Below are positions 24,431 to 36,481 of a stretch of 64,000 nucleotides of DNA, piece after piece. Location of the stretch: assembly GCA_051453625.1 (NCBI GenBank), contig JBOZIK010000001.1, positions 212,758,157-212,822,156 on the forward strand. The letters run 5' to 3'. The notes under the pieces were generated by a model. It was not told the DNA's origin and searched no databases. It saw nothing but the letters and a program-made list of their open reading frames with translations. Both the position numbers and the translations under genes were made by a program. This stretch comes from Welwitschia mirabilis. Lineage: Eukaryota; Gnetophyta; Gnetopsida; Welwitschiales. Numbering within the stretch: position 1 is the stretch's first letter; each line of letters begins with the position of its first letter.

Positions 24431-24624
24431 AATTAGTATTAGAGCTCTAGGTTAACTAAAATAATACCTATGTTAAGTACTTAAAAATTTTGAAGAATAT
24501 AAATCCAATTTTATATTTAACAATCTTTCTCCTTAATAATCATAAGATTACTTGTAATCATAATAACATAAATTCCTAGTATTTTGATTATAATGAAACT
24601 ATTTATTGTCATATAATTAAACTT
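24431..24624 (+). promoter_or_regulatory. Decayed primer site and leader after family A LTR
   Basis: TTAGTATTAGAGCTCTAGG (24433-24451) corresponds to the primer site at 9024. The following 170 bases track the leader at 9044-9200 (CCTTAATAATCATAAGATTA and so on). The leader then breaks off where an antisense E LTR begins. Confidence 0.65.
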
Positions 24625-25743
24625 TAATAAAATATAGGCAAGTATTAAGTATTATTCTTTCATAAAAATAAATTAAGATTTGACCAAATAGAGGTAATAT
24701 AATATTATCTTAACCTACAATAAATCAAAACAAAAAAAAAAGTTAAAGTTGTGATGATTTTTAAACTTGGCTAGTAAAGTAGGGAAATAAGCAAACTCTG
24801 AAGGCCTATCTTAAATCATTTGGCACTAAAAGCTTTACTTTAATAATGTTTATAACTTTCTAAAATAAAGCTTAAATTATTAAGTCATTACAGCTTAGAC
24901 CGTGATGGCATAATCTCATTTACCATGGGAGTGTTAATGAATTTCTTACTTTCTTTGATCTTTCATAGCCTAATTCAAGCATGAAAAGTAAGTACTGTTG
25001 TGATAAAGATCCATTACACAATATTATTATTACAAGAATTAACCTCAAGAAAGTCGCCTAATGATATAATCTTACTTAAGAAAAAAGTATAAGATTAACT
25101 ACATTAAAAATTAATAATAAATAATAATTTCTTTATTAAAACAACAGGAATTACATTGTACTAGAGGATGAAAGCAAAGATGAAACAGAATCCTTAAACC
25201 TATCCTCTAATCTAGCTCACTTGCAAAGGGGAGCTTGAATTATTATGTCAACATTGATTCTCTATAGGGCTTTTGATATTTTTACTAGCCAAAGCTCATA
25301 TCCTTACAAATGAGAGATTAAGGCCCTTTTACAAGTAAGGGTAGGATTGAGGTAGTTAGGAGACTTTGCCTTGTAGTATAGGTGGTAGTTACAATTGAAA
25401 TGTTAGGAGTTTTTTCATGTATTCTTAGGTAGGATTTTCATCTTCTTATGTTAATTAAAGATTAAGATTCCTCATCTTATATCATTAGATGAATCTTCAT
25501 CTTCTTGTATTAGGTAGAAGTCATTATGATGAGTTCAAAACTTAGACTTTGAATCATGATGTTTATACCAAATAATTCCATCATCATACGTCTCTAATGT
25601 TACCACCATTTCATTGCCACATGTTACTGCCATGTATCTTCTACATCATTACCACATGCCATTGAAGATAATTAATTTTAATGTGACAAATCATTAAGAT
25701 AATAATTATAAGTGAATTACCTTTCCATGTTATTTTTAAAACA
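24625..25743 (-). repeat. Family E LTR, copy 1 (antisense)
   Basis: It is colinear with 31765-33735, from the shared AGTATTATTCTTTCATA end to the shared TTTTAAAACA end. Read on the minus strand it begins TGTTTTTAAAA, has the layout of an LTR (promoter region, CT-rich leader, ATGTAATTCC-like segment) and runs about 1.1 kb. No primer site is visible at its 3' end, so it may be a solo LTR or a fragment. It interrupts the A leader. Its coding content is nil. Confidence 0.55.
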
Positions 25744-26899
25744 TAACTTTTAAAGTGTTTTGCTTTAAAGAACCAATGGCACTAGTGACCTATACAATAC
25801 TACTAGCATTTTCTACTAGATGAACATATTTTTGTATGTCCTTCAGAATGCAATTAAAAACTTAAAATTACCATGAAAAAGTGTAGAAGTTTAGAAATTA
25901 TATTATAAAGAGTTAAATAAATAATTTTATGATAAAATAGCTATTTTTAATGTCTTCGTCTAAGCTAAATATGTCATATTAACTTGGTCAAAATCTCAAT
26001 TTTTACATGTTAATAGTGATCATTTTGCCAAGATCTCATGAACCTTCTTATTCCCTAACTTGTTTACATATTTGCTTAATAATTTAAGAAATTGAAGGTT
26101 AATGCTAAGATTAGGGTTTAGAAAAATATTACTAGTCCAAAACATATTTAGCAATCCTATTCTTATAGTAGGATTTGAGTAGACTGATATCAAAGATGAT
26201 CTATATCCTTAACATTCTTATAGGTAGTTCTAGTTAATACATACATTTAATAACCCTCTCTAAGGTCTTATAGGATCCACACACAATAGTATTAGCTTAC
26301 TCCATTTGCTTAGATTTAATAAGATTTTATCTAGTTAAATATTTAAAATAACTTTATTTCTAATTTAAAATTCTTTATTGATGTGATGTATTTAATAGTA
26401 TTTATTATATAAATTCTTTGTCACCTATAGCTATCTATTAATATTATTAATTACATCTTCCATTATTTATATTTTAAACTAGTAATTTTTAATTATCTTG
26501 ATTGGTTTTTAAAAACTTCTACCCATAAGATAAGAGTGGAAACTTTTTCATATACTATTTCCAAAGGGAAATATTCTTATAAACTTCGAAATGTATGGTT
26601 ATATGTAAATTCTATTAAATAAAGATAATTTTTCAAATTTTTTAATGTTGGTATTTTGTGTTATACTTTTATCATGAAGGTTTCATTTTTACAAGTGTGT
26701 TTGAATGGCTGTAGAAATAGGAAAAACCTATTTCACCTAAAGGCTAGTTGTAGTAACTAACTAAGAGGAGGCTTCTTTCTTAAACCACTACGATAGTTAT
26801 TTATTTAACTTAACATTCTCTATTATTTCAATGATGTGGTTAAACTAGTTTATTGAATAAGCAATTTTTATAGTTTTATTTAAGAAACTTTGAAGAGCA
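25744..26899. other. Unassigned AT-rich DNA between E LTR and copia relic
   Basis: No frame of useful length is open. Its position upstream of a copia integrase relic on the same strand makes decayed copia gag/protease plausible, but I could not read any motif. Confidence 0.35.
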
Positions 26900-27526
26900 A
26901 GAATATTAGTTAGGATTTGTCAAGGAGATATCTGAGATTTGTAAAGAATTTAAGGCCTTTTATTTTCTTAATTTTATTAGTCTTATTTTTTAAGAAATCT
27001 TACTTTTTACTCATATAATGAAATACAAGTTTTTCAATTCATTATTGCAATGTCTAAACCTAATACTCTCTACATTTTATAACTTTTCAATGGAGTTCCA
27101 AAACACTTTTAATAGATACTCAAGTAAGGAAAGAGTGCTGCTTTCATAATTAAACATATTTAAGCATTCCTTTTTTAAATTTAGAATGTCCTTTCTTTTG
27201 AGAATTTTATAAGATTATTTTCTATTTAGTTTCTATCATATTCACATTTTAATTATTATGATTCTTTTGAAACTCTTTGGTTTTAAATAGAGTGTATTTT
27301 ATTCCAAATGCATTAATCAAGCTTTATGATAAAGAAAATAACTTTTTCCTTTTATGTTTAAGGTATTGGATTTGATCTTTTATATATTTTGTTCAATTGC
27401 CAAACTAGTTAAATGTTGTAAAGAACTTATTTATTATTAAAAATGTTTTCATAAAATTTTGTTAAATTTTGGTGACTTACCCTTGATAATGTATTTTTGT
27501 GTAATCAAATTAATGAAAAAATAAAT
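26900..27526 (+). pseudogene. Ty1/copia integrase relic, heavily decayed
   Basis: Around 26950-27000 a YFLNFISLIF-like string stands where copia has YFLTFIDDFSR. At 27090-27145 the DNA follows the copia integrase phrase for NG..HQ.S...TPQQNGV with many substitutions (AATGGAGTT...TACTCAAGTAAGGAAAGAGTG region). At about 27265-27370 a KLFG string and a later GY-like string sit at the spacing of copia KVFGC and (F/I)GY. No frame is open beyond a few dozen codons. The call rests on the order and spacing of weak matches, so confidence is modest. It is truncated by the LTR at 27527. Confidence 0.45.
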
Positions 27527-27956
27527 TATCACCTCTCAAATTTCATACAATTAAGACTTAAGTTTAAAATATTTTAAGGCTAATAATTTATGCTAAATCT
27601 TAGACATTTTTCTTATTGCTAACATTTCATGATCATTCTTTTGTGCTTTGGCTTATTCATTCAATTTCTCATTTTGAAAAATATTAATGAGTTGTGGATT
27701 TGAATTTGAAATTATTTTGATTAAAAAATACTTAATGTGTAGAGTTTTTATTTTATTTATTACCAAAACTGCTATCATGTTATGAAATGCTTTAATTACT
27801 ACTAACGTCTCATTATTTGTTATTTAAGCTTAATTGTTATTTATTATTTTCTTGATGGTCTGGCAAGGTAACGGAAATCTTCATTATATAACCACCCTCA
27901 TTTATATTGTTTGTCCTTATATGCCTATGACTCTTCACATTCTATCAAACCTTAAT

Positions 27957-27965
27957 TATAAATAG
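27957..27965 (+). promoter_or_regulatory. TATA box of family B' LTR
   Basis: TATAAATAG lies about 430 bases into the LTR. The same box is at 57656-57664 in the 3' LTR of the B element, and it is decayed to TATACATAG in the 5' LTR (about 51238). A CCCTCACTTT leader follows in each. Confidence 0.65.
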
Positions 27966-28198
27966 AACCCTTCTTGTTCTTTTCCCTCACTTTCATTTGT
28001 GGAGAACCCTTGCTACCGAGTCTTGGAGCCTAGAAAAGATTTAAAGCCTTAAAACCTTCTTGAGATCTTAAATTATTCTCAAAAATTAGTATGGTTTTAT
28101 GGGTTTTATTAATATCTTGTTTGATTCATGTAAATACATTTTTCTCTTGTATGTTCTAATTGGATCCTGCAGCTTCATGGGTTCGATCACCTAAAAGG

Positions 28199-28977
28199 CT
28201 CCTACTGGCCATAGGAGTAGTTATTAGTGTTTGGTAGTTATCCTTCTACCTTTTGCATAATACATATGACTTCAGGGTGTTATNNNNNNNNNNNNNNNNN
28301 NNNNNNNNNNNNNNNNNNNNNNNNNNNNNNNNNNNNNNNNNNNNNNNNNNNNNNNNNNNNNNNNNNNNNNNNNNNNNNNNNNNNNNNNNNNNNNNNNNNN
28401 NNNNNNNNNNNNNNNNNNNNNNNNNNNNNNNNNNNNNNNNNNNNNNNNNNNNNNNNNNNNNNNNNNNNNNNNNNNNNNNNNNNNNNNNNNNNNNNNNNNN
28501 NNNNNNNNNNNNNNNNNNNNNNNNNNNNNNNNNNNNNNNNNNNNNNNNNNNNNNNNNNNNNNNNNNNNNNNNNNNNNNNNNNNNNNNNNNNNNNNNNNNN
28601 NNNNNNNNNNNNNNNNNNNNNNNNNNNNNNNNNNNNNNNNNNNNNNNNNNNNNNNNNNNNNNNNNNNNNNNNNNNNNNNNNNNNNNNNNNNNNNNNNNNN
28701 NNNNNNNNNNNNNNNNNNNNNNNNNNNNNNNNNNNNNNNNNNNNNNNNNNNNNNNNNNNNNNNNNNNNNNNNNNNNNNNNNNNNNNNNNNNNNNNNNNNN
28801 NNNNNNNNNNNNNNNNNNNNNNNNNNNNNNNNNNNNNNNNNNNNNNNNNNNTTGAAAGACTCCTACTGGCCATAGGAGTAGTTATTAGTGTTTGGTAGTT
28901 ATCCATCTACCTTTTGCATGATATATATGGCTTCAGGGGGTTATCCCACCTAAGGATTTCCTATTGGCCATAGGAAT
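28199..28977 (+). repeat. Repeated palindromic module of B-type LTR, locally duplicated at gaps
   Basis: The dyad CTCCTACTGGCCATAGGAG occurs at 28199-28217 and again at 28860-28878. TTCCTATTGGCCATAGGAAT follows at 28958-28977, and its flank (TGGCTTCAGGGG...TATCCCACCTAAGG) recurs at 29071-29091. The first two occurrences straddle the 568-N gap and their 90-base surroundings are nearly identical, suggesting another unmerged overlap. One pair per LTR is normal for this family. Confidence 0.7.
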
Positions 28978-30686
28978 GATTCAGTAGACAATGGGTAATT
29001 AACACCCCTCTGACGGGGCATACTATTCATACTATTTCCATCTACCTTTTGCATAATACATATGGCTTCAGGGGATTATCCCACCTAAGGGNNNNNNNNN
29101 NNNNNNNNNNNNNNNNNNNNNNNNNNNNNNNNNNNNNNNNNNNNNNNNNNNNNNNNNNNNNNNNNNNNNNNNNNNNNNNNNNNNNNNNNNNNNNNNNNNN
29201 NNNNNNNNNNNNNNNNNNNNNNNNNNNNNNNNNNNNNNNNNNNNNNNNNNNNNNNNNNNNNNNNNNNNNNNNNNNNNNNNNNNNNNNNNNNNNNNNNNNN
29301 NNNNNNNNNNNNNNNNNNNNNNNNNATATTTTACCTCGATTTTTGTATTGATTTGAGGTTTTGATCATTTGATATTTTTTGTGAATTATTTTTTGTTCTT
29401 GAAAACCACCTTAACTTAAACCTTGTCATGGACCATACTGGGAACTATGGAGGTACAGTTCTCACACCATGCCTGTTTTGTAGGAAAAACTTTGATGAGT
29501 GAGGCAGAAAGATTTTAAGCTTGGTATTTAATATGGAATTTTCTTATTTTTGAAAATAATTGCTTGAGCATTTCTGTAACTTCTGAAATATTTTTATTGA
29601 TTATTTTCCTTATAATCTTGCATTTGAAATTATTATTCTATTTAACTCTTAAGTGATGATATTTCATTGATGAAGAAATATTAGTTCTTGTATAACAGTG
29701 CTATCTTATTTCTAAGTTAATAAAGCATGCATCTATTATATTTTTTCTTAATTTATTTTCTTAGATATTTATTTTGCATAATAAAATAAGAAGTAAAAGA
29801 AAAAGAGAGGTTATAGAATTGTAACAGCGATCTTTCCTTTCTACTATTTTTTTTTTTTTTTACTGAAACATCAAGAAAGCACCCATTAAATAAAATAAAT
29901 GACTCATTTAAAATGAACTACAATCATATTATAATGATTTTTTAGTAATGCATAATTAATTTACTTATAAGCCTACATGTGTCCTTTTCCTCGCTTTTGT
30001 GTGGTCGAATTTCTTCCTAACCTTCATATTTCTCTCAGCCACTTTTATTGCATTTTTGCTTATGTGCCTTCTCTGTAAAATCTCATATGTGGTTACCTTC
30101 TATAATGTGATCTTATTTGTACATTATCTTCCTCTCTTTTATGCCTGCTCATCTTATTATTTNNNNNNNNNNNNNNNNNNNNNNNNNNNNNNNNNNNNNN
30201 NNNNNNNNNNNNNNNNNNNNNNNNNNNNNNNNNNNNNNNNNNNNNNNNNNNNNNNNNNNNNNNNNNNNNNNNNNNNNNNNNNNNNNNNNNNNNNNNNNNN
30301 NNNNNNNNNNNNNNNNNNNNNNNNNNNNNNNNNNNNNNNNNNNNNNNNNNNNNNNNNNNNNNNNNNNNNNNNNNNNNNNNNNNNNNNNNNNNNNNNNNNN
30401 NNNNNNNNNNNNNNNNNNNNNNNNNNNNNNNNNNNNNNNNNNNNNNNNNNNNNNNNNNNNNNNNNNNNNNNNNNNNNNNNNNNNNNNNNNNNNNNNNNNN
30501 NNNNNNNNNNNNNNNNNNNNNNNNNNNNNNNNNNNNNNNNNNNNNNNNNNNNNNNNNNNNNNNNNNNNNNNNNNNNNTAAATTAAGTAATTTTATTTAAT
30601 GATTAAATTAAATTGCATCTTATATAATTTTATTAGACTAATATTAAGTCTTTAGCTATAGATTTAATTATATAGAGAGGTTTTAT

Positions 30687-30935
30687 AATTTGGATACCTA
30701 AGAGAGTTCGAATTTTTCAACTGTTAGATTTTAGAGCATTACATTTTAGTATTATAGCTTTAAGTTTATGAGAATTTTCAATCATAGAACTTTTGGATTA
30801 TAATTTTTGGGTTTCAGATCGTTCGAGTATGAAGTTTTAACTATAGAATTTTAGGTCATTACTTTTTGGTATTAGAGTATTAAAATTCATGGATATTTTT
30901 CAACTATGGAAGTTTTGGGTTTTCACAGAAATACA
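30687..30935 (+). repeat. Tandem primer-site-like units after family B' LTR
   Basis: Four decayed versions of TGGTATCAGAGC start at about 30691, 30747, 30809 and 30867, spaced 56-62 bases. Each is followed by a TTTTCAACTATAGAA-like stretch and a TTTTGGGTC/ATTAC-like stretch. The same unit occurs about 2.5 times at 55034-55172. This is the junction of LTR end, primer site and leader, repeated. Confidence 0.7.
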
Positions 30936-31559
30936 CTTAAATGAAAAATTAAAATTATAAATTATATAAGTTTTAATATAATTTCTTTTATATTACTTTA
31001 TTCCTTCTTTACTTAACTTTTAAAATACATATAATCTAAAGTTAAAATTTCAAAGGTGTATTCATATTATAGAAAATTTTATGCTTTGGTTCATTTTCAC
31101 TTAAAAAAAATATTTTTTTATATTTAATTAGTTGTATAGTCCTTGAACTAAGATAGTTTTCTTATCTGAAGCTCATTAATTTGAATGTGGACCTCTTTAC
31201 AGGTTCGTACCTTTAATCTCTTATAGTGGTTTACCTCAAATATTGCACTTCAAGATTAAATATAGAGAGTTCTTTGTGGTTTTTATGTTAATAATTTATT
31301 AGATGAATCAATACTATTAAATTGTTTAAATTCAAAGCCTTTTATTAAAACTAAAACTAGGTTCTATAATTGACTTATTATCATTGTGGTATTAATGCTA
31401 ATAATACTTATGTTTGTGACTTATTTTTAGTAACTTGGCATCAAAGACTTTTGCTAGTTTTGTATCCAAGTTTGATTAGACTAATCTTGAGTTATGTTAC
31501 TTACATGGAATTATATTTGAAAATTTAAAATTCATGGAACATGCTGCAACATGGTGTAA
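30936..31559. other. Unassigned AT-rich DNA
   Basis: This lies between the B' leader and the copia gag relic. No open frame or recognisable motif was seen. Confidence 0.4.
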
Positions 31560-31775
31560 TTATTATACCTATTTTGTCTAATGAGCCCACAAATGTAAAA
31601 CATCATGAATATAACAATGTGTATTTTAAGTTTAAATAAGATAATAAGGAAGATTTAAAGGATATATTAATACTTATCACTACTTTAAAGGATTGTGCAG
31701 AATCCATCAATTAAGTTACTAATATTAATGATTAACTTGTAATGCAATGTTTATATTTAAAAATAAGTAAAAAAT
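31560..31775 (+). pseudogene. Ty1/copia gag fragment (N-terminal/central part), dead
   Basis: The plus-strand frame gives LITTLKDCAESIN, stop, VTNIND, stop, LVMQCLYLKISKKFSIILS. This follows the copia gag (UBN2-type) pattern: a flexible helix, then 'v.d..lv..iL.gL...y..f..s'. The two stops sit at likely Lys/Glu or Gln positions. The frame is cut by the antisense E LTR. The gag C-terminal relic at 34155 on the other side is probably its continuation, which would make the E LTR an insertion in gag. Confidence 0.6.
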
Positions 31776-33137
31776 TTAGTATTATTCTTTCATAAGGATG
31801 TAGAAGGTAAATTAATCAAAAGTTACATAATTATTCTAACTTACAATACAAACTCAAATAAAAGAAAATCAAATGTTGAAAAGAAATAAGTGATCTTTAA
31901 TTAGCAATGCAAGGGAATAGAAATGCTCAAGGATATAATGATTCATCCACCTCTTCTCTTTTTCTCAAAATATTCCTATTTTCTAAGACATGCATTGAAT
32001 TGTCTAGTCATTAAGGCTCAGCATGAAGGAATAATATCATTCACCACATGAGTTTTGATGAGTTATTAAGTCCTCTCAATACTTCATAACTCCTTTATAA
32101 GTACTTAGACAACAAGAACTATAAATTATAAAAATAATTTTAAGCAACTTACATGGTTAAAAGAACTTCATAATTAAATAAGCTTTACCCACATATTACT
32201 AATACCATTTTACTATGCATTAACAATAAAAGAATAAAACCTATCTTAAGAACTAGTTCTACCTAAACATTGTCAATGCCAATTGAAATAGTACATTAAT
32301 AATAAAAAAATTTAAACCAATTTTTTATTAAAATNNNNNNNNNNNNNNNNNNNNNNNNNNNNNNNNNNNNNNNNNNNNNNNNNNNNNNNNNNNNNNNNNN
32401 NNNNNNNNNNNNNNNNNNNNNNNNNNNNNNNNNNTAAATAAGATAATGAGGAAGATTTAAAGGCTATATTGATACTTATCACTACTTTCAAGGATTGTGC
32501 GGAATCCATCAATTAAGTTACTAATATTAATGATTAACTTGTAATGCAATGTCTAGATTTAAAACTAAGTAAAAAATTTAGTATTATTCTTTCATAAGGA
32601 TGTAGAAGGTAAATTAATAAAAAGTTACATAATTATTCTAACTTATAATACAAACTTAAATAAAAGAAAATTAGATGTTAAAAAGAAATAAGTGATTTTT
32701 AATTAGCAATGCAAGGGAATAGAAATGCTCAAGGATATAATGATTCCTCCATCTCTTCTCTTTGTCTCAAAAGATTCCTATTTTCTAAGACATGCATTGA
32801 ATTATCTAGTCATTAAGGTTCAACATGAAGGCATAATATCATTTACCACATACGTGTTGATGAGTTATTAAGTCCTCTCAATACTTCATAACTCCTTTAT
32901 AAGCACTCAGACAAAAAGAACTATAAATTATAAAAATAACTTTAAACAACTTACATGGTTTAAAAGAACTTCATAATTAAATAAGCTTTACCCCCATATT
33001 GTTAATACCATTTTACTATGCATTAATAATAAAAGAATAAAACCTATTTTAAGAACTAGTTCTACCTAAACATTGTCAATGCCAATTGAAATAGTGCATT
33101 AATAATAATGAAATTTAAATCAGTTTTTTACTAAAAT
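31633..33137 (+). repeat. Gap-flanking duplication (about 702 bp, probable assembly artefact)
   Basis: 31633-32334 and 32435-33137 match throughout, with an offset of 802-803 and few differences. The copies meet the 100-N gap 32335-32434 exactly at its edges. The copia gag end and half of the E LTR are therefore shown twice. Confidence 0.9.
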
Positions 33138-33735
33138 TAAAAGAAATACATTGCACTAGTGAAGAAAGAGAAGAAGAAGAAGAACTCCACAACTAGCCTT
33201 GAGCACTCCGTTCCCAAGAAAGATCATTAGGGCATCATAATATTCAATCCTCCAAGTCTTTACCATGTTTACCAATTAAAAGATAAATACAATGAAGGGT
33301 TCAATACCATTTTATAGAGAGAGATGGGGATAAGAAGCGGTTAAAAGATCTTAGCTTGTAGGATTATGTAGAATCTTTGTCATTTACATTATGTAGATAA
33401 TATTCATTCTTGTAGGATTTTATGGAGATTTTCTTATAGCATTAGGTAGATAAGATTTTGTCCTCTAGCATTATGTAGAATCTTCATCATTTAGCATTTT
33501 ATAAAGGTTCTCTTATAGCATATATTAGAGATTATCATGATGAGTCTAACATGTGGTTATTGGAGCTATATTCCTTTACCAACTAGTGCTATTTCCACAT
33601 CTCTCTAATGCCACCTCCACATGCCTCTACCACATGCCTTTTAATGCTATTGTTACATGTCACCATCTCATATCTACATTGCAATAGTTATTTTATTTAA
33701 AATTGTGTCCATCTTCTGCCATGTGTTTTAAAACA
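31765..33735 (-). repeat. Family E LTR, copy 2 (antisense)
   Basis: It is colinear with 24625-25743. Removing the assembly duplication leaves about 1.17 kb. On the minus strand it begins TGTTTTAAAACACATGG and contains a TATAAAA box (33310-33316). It then has a CTTCTTCTTCTTC-rich leader and GTGCAATGTATTTC, the arrangement of an LTR promoter and R region. It interrupts a plus-strand copia gag. Confidence 0.65.
33310..33316 (-). promoter_or_regulatory. TATA box of the family E LTR
   Basis: TATAAAA on the minus strand is followed about 130 bases downstream by a CTTCTTCTTCTTCTC pyrimidine leader. In the other copy the matching site (about 25330) is decayed. Confidence 0.45.
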
Positions 33736-34154
33736 TGGCTAAAGACCTGTAATTATTATGTATAAATATATTATATTACATTTTATTTTAAAAATAATAA
33801 AATAAATATTTTATAATTAAAATAATTAAATTAATATCTTTATTTATAATAAATTATCCTAAGACACTTGACATAAATATTAATTTTTTATATGTGAATA
33901 ATTAAAACATATAATACAATTTGGAGCATACTTTGTGTACATTACATAGATGATTTATGTAAAAACTTTGTATTATTATAATCTTTACAATGTGGGTATG
34001 ATAATTTACACATGCATTCAAGTGAGCCTATTAAATCATATTTTGAAAGAGGTATTTATTTACATCATAGATTATAGATTACTAACAAGCATGTCTCTGA
34101 TAGTAATATTGTTTTAAAAGTTTTAAGAATACTATCTACTTATTATAAGTATAG
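33736..34154. other. AT-rich spacer, probably decayed copia gag
   Basis: This lies between the E LTR and the readable gag C-terminus. A short LKVLRILSTYYKY-like plus-strand string near 34110 may be gag, but I cannot confirm it. Confidence 0.3.
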
Positions 34155-34530
34155 TACTAAGATGTTAGTTAAAGCTAGTAGAACTTAAATTATCAGTTTA
34201 AAAGACTTGCAATCTGTATTAAAATCATATGATATCAATTAACACTTTTCTTTAGATGACATAGCTCATACTAAAGAACTTTTAGCTATCCAAACTAAGT
34301 TCAAAGAAGCAAGATGTACGTTTAAAGATGTTCTTAGATAAAATCTTAATAATAAGTTTAATGAAAATAAAATAAATGTTTTTCATTTCCATGGTTAAGG
34401 TAAAAATGTTAGTGGAAGATGTAACTTTGAAAGTTACAAACAACATTTACAAATCTTAGGAAGAGGAAGAGGTACATACACTAGAGCTTATGATTATTAT
34501 GGAAGAGGTAAAGGATTCCAAATTTATAAA
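34155..34530 (+). pseudogene. Ty1/copia-type gag C-terminus, dead, cut by family A LTR
   Basis: The frame reads SLKDLQSVLKSYDIN, HFSLDDIAHTKELLAIQTKF, then a Gly/Arg/Asn tail (NNKFNENK, GRGRGTYTRAYDYYGRGKGF) and YKCH, which looks like the first half of a zinc knuckle. It is abruptly followed by the family A LTR at 34531. The copy at 3035-3421 has the same order and the same junction with an A LTR, at roughly 80 percent identity. Confidence 0.6.
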
Positions 34531-35387
34531 TGTCATACCTTACATTTGTAAATCTTAATTACTTAGATATTAAGCATGTTAAGCTTTTAATTAGAGGATG
34601 AATTCCTATTCTTTAAAATGCTTATCAAAATAAGATGAATTTTTTTGTAGTTAATCTTAATTTCATAATTTTTATAATTTAGCATAAGAATAATAATAAT
34701 TATGTAGAAAACATTGTTATGAGAAAAGCTATCCAAACATTTATAACTAGATAACCCCATTATGTAAGGAATCCAAATCACATAATAAAACTAATAAATT
34801 AAAAATTTAAATAAGGCATAATAATATATTTTACATCTTATTTACTCATTTAACTTCTTGGTAAATCCTAAAGGTATAGTTTATTACATATAGACATTTA
34901 CTTCTTTGTGTTGTATGATTGATAGATTCTATGCATTATGAAATAAATGAGCATGTGAATATGTATTCTTACCTAGAACCAAGAATGATATATGATTATA
35001 TTTATTTTACAATTACTTTTATCTTTTTTAGATGTATAAGAGAACTTGATTTAAAACATATTTATTGTTTTATGCATTAGAATTAAGGAGTTTATCTCAT
35101 TATGCCACATAACAATTTTGAGATTTGTTCATTTATTCTTTTGATGCATGTCTTGGATTAAGATAATATACTTATAGGCTTATGAAGGATTAAGAAAGAG
35201 CTAACATGAGAAAATGAGACATGTAATTAACCTTATTAACTTTAAAAAAATTACTCACCCTAATTAGGTGTATGAGTTATAAATATGATTTCTTGTTTTA
35301 TACTCCAGTGTTATGTATTACTCATACCACTTATCATTGATAAATCATCTAATCCTATAATCTTAAATTATGTCTTTTTTCATTGTC

Positions 35388-35398
35388 TATATATAAAA
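35388..35398 (+). promoter_or_regulatory. TATA box of family A LTR (copy at 34531)
   Basis: TATATATAAAA lies at the same LTR position as TATATAG at 5159 and TATATATAG at 17329. The next 20-30 bases (CTTTTCTCTCTTG) are also conserved among copies. Confidence 0.5.
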
Positions 35399-35859
35399 AT
35401 CCTTTTCTCTCTTGCCAAAAAATAAGATACCTTTCATTTTTCATGTAAGTTTATTTCCTTCTTTTTTCTCTATATCTTTTCGTTCTTTTTCTTGTGGAGC
35501 TTGGATCTTGAAAGCTTGAAGCTAAGGATTCTTAGGTTTAACATCTTCCATCTTTAACCATTAAGGTTTTACTAATCTTTTTAAGTAAGCCCTTTATTCA
35601 TCTTATTCATATGATCTCTTTTAAAGATTCTAGTAGAATGATGTGATATTATACTAGGCAATTATTTATGATTTTTATGAAATTATATTATAAAATATTA
35701 TTCCCTTCATTTGACTCTTATGAAGTTTTGAAGAGATATGTAGGGTCTCTTATTCTTGGTAATTGAGATTACTAATGGATGATTAGGCCTAAGTGACTAC
35801 TTCACGAATTCACTATATACCCAAGTACCCATATTTATTTGTATTAATATACATAACGT

Positions 35860-36419
35860 TATATTTTTTATCAATTATACATTAGATCCATCATATGAAG
35901 GGTAAAGATCTAATGCTTAAAAATCTCTTTTAGGCTAATACTCCTTCATGACAAACCTAAGGCTTATTGTAAATACCTTTTTACATTGATTTTTGTTTAT
36001 ACATTTATTTTTATTAGTAATATCTAGTGAAAATATAATATAAATAATTAGGTTAGCTAGCATATTCATTATTTTATTGATTTAAATTANNNNNNNNNNN
36101 NNNNNNNNNNNNNNNNNNNNNNNNNNNNNNNNNNNNNNNNNNNNNNNNNNNNNNNNNNNNNNNNNNNNNNNNNNNNNNNNNNNNNNNNNTATATTATTTA
36201 TCAATTATACATTAGATCCATCATATGAAGGGTAAAGATCTAATTCTTAAAAATCTCTTTTGGGATAATACTCCTTCATGACAATCCTAAGGATTATTAT
36301 AAATACCTTTTTACATTGATTTTTATTTATACAATTATTGTTATTAGTAATATCTAGTGAAAATATACTATAAATAATTAGGTTAGCTAGCATATTCATT
36401 ATTTTATTGATTTAAATTA
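35860..36419 (+). repeat. Gap-flanking duplication (230 bp, probable assembly artefact)
   Basis: 35860-36089 and 36190-36419 match at offset 330 around the 100-N gap 36090-36189, ending and starting exactly at its edges. Confidence 0.9.
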
Positions 36420-36481
36420 TTACATAACTCATGATAGAATCTTAACTATGTTTTTAGAGCAAAATTTAAATTTTCAAAATT

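Larger units (their letters stand above)
27527..30686 (+). repeat. Family B' LTR (long gypsy-type LTR)
   Basis: It begins TATCACCTCTCAAATTT, a decayed form of TGTCACGTCCCAAATTT, and follows the family B LTRs at 50788 and 57205. It has the same ATTTATTATTT...CTTGATGG segment, the TATA box, and a GAGAACCCTT leader. It also carries the TCCTATTGGCCATAGGA module and the CAGTTCTCACACCATGC stretch near 29460. N runs (28284-28851, 29092-29325, 30163-30577) hide much of it. It ends before a set of primer-site repeats at 30691. Confidence 0.7.
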
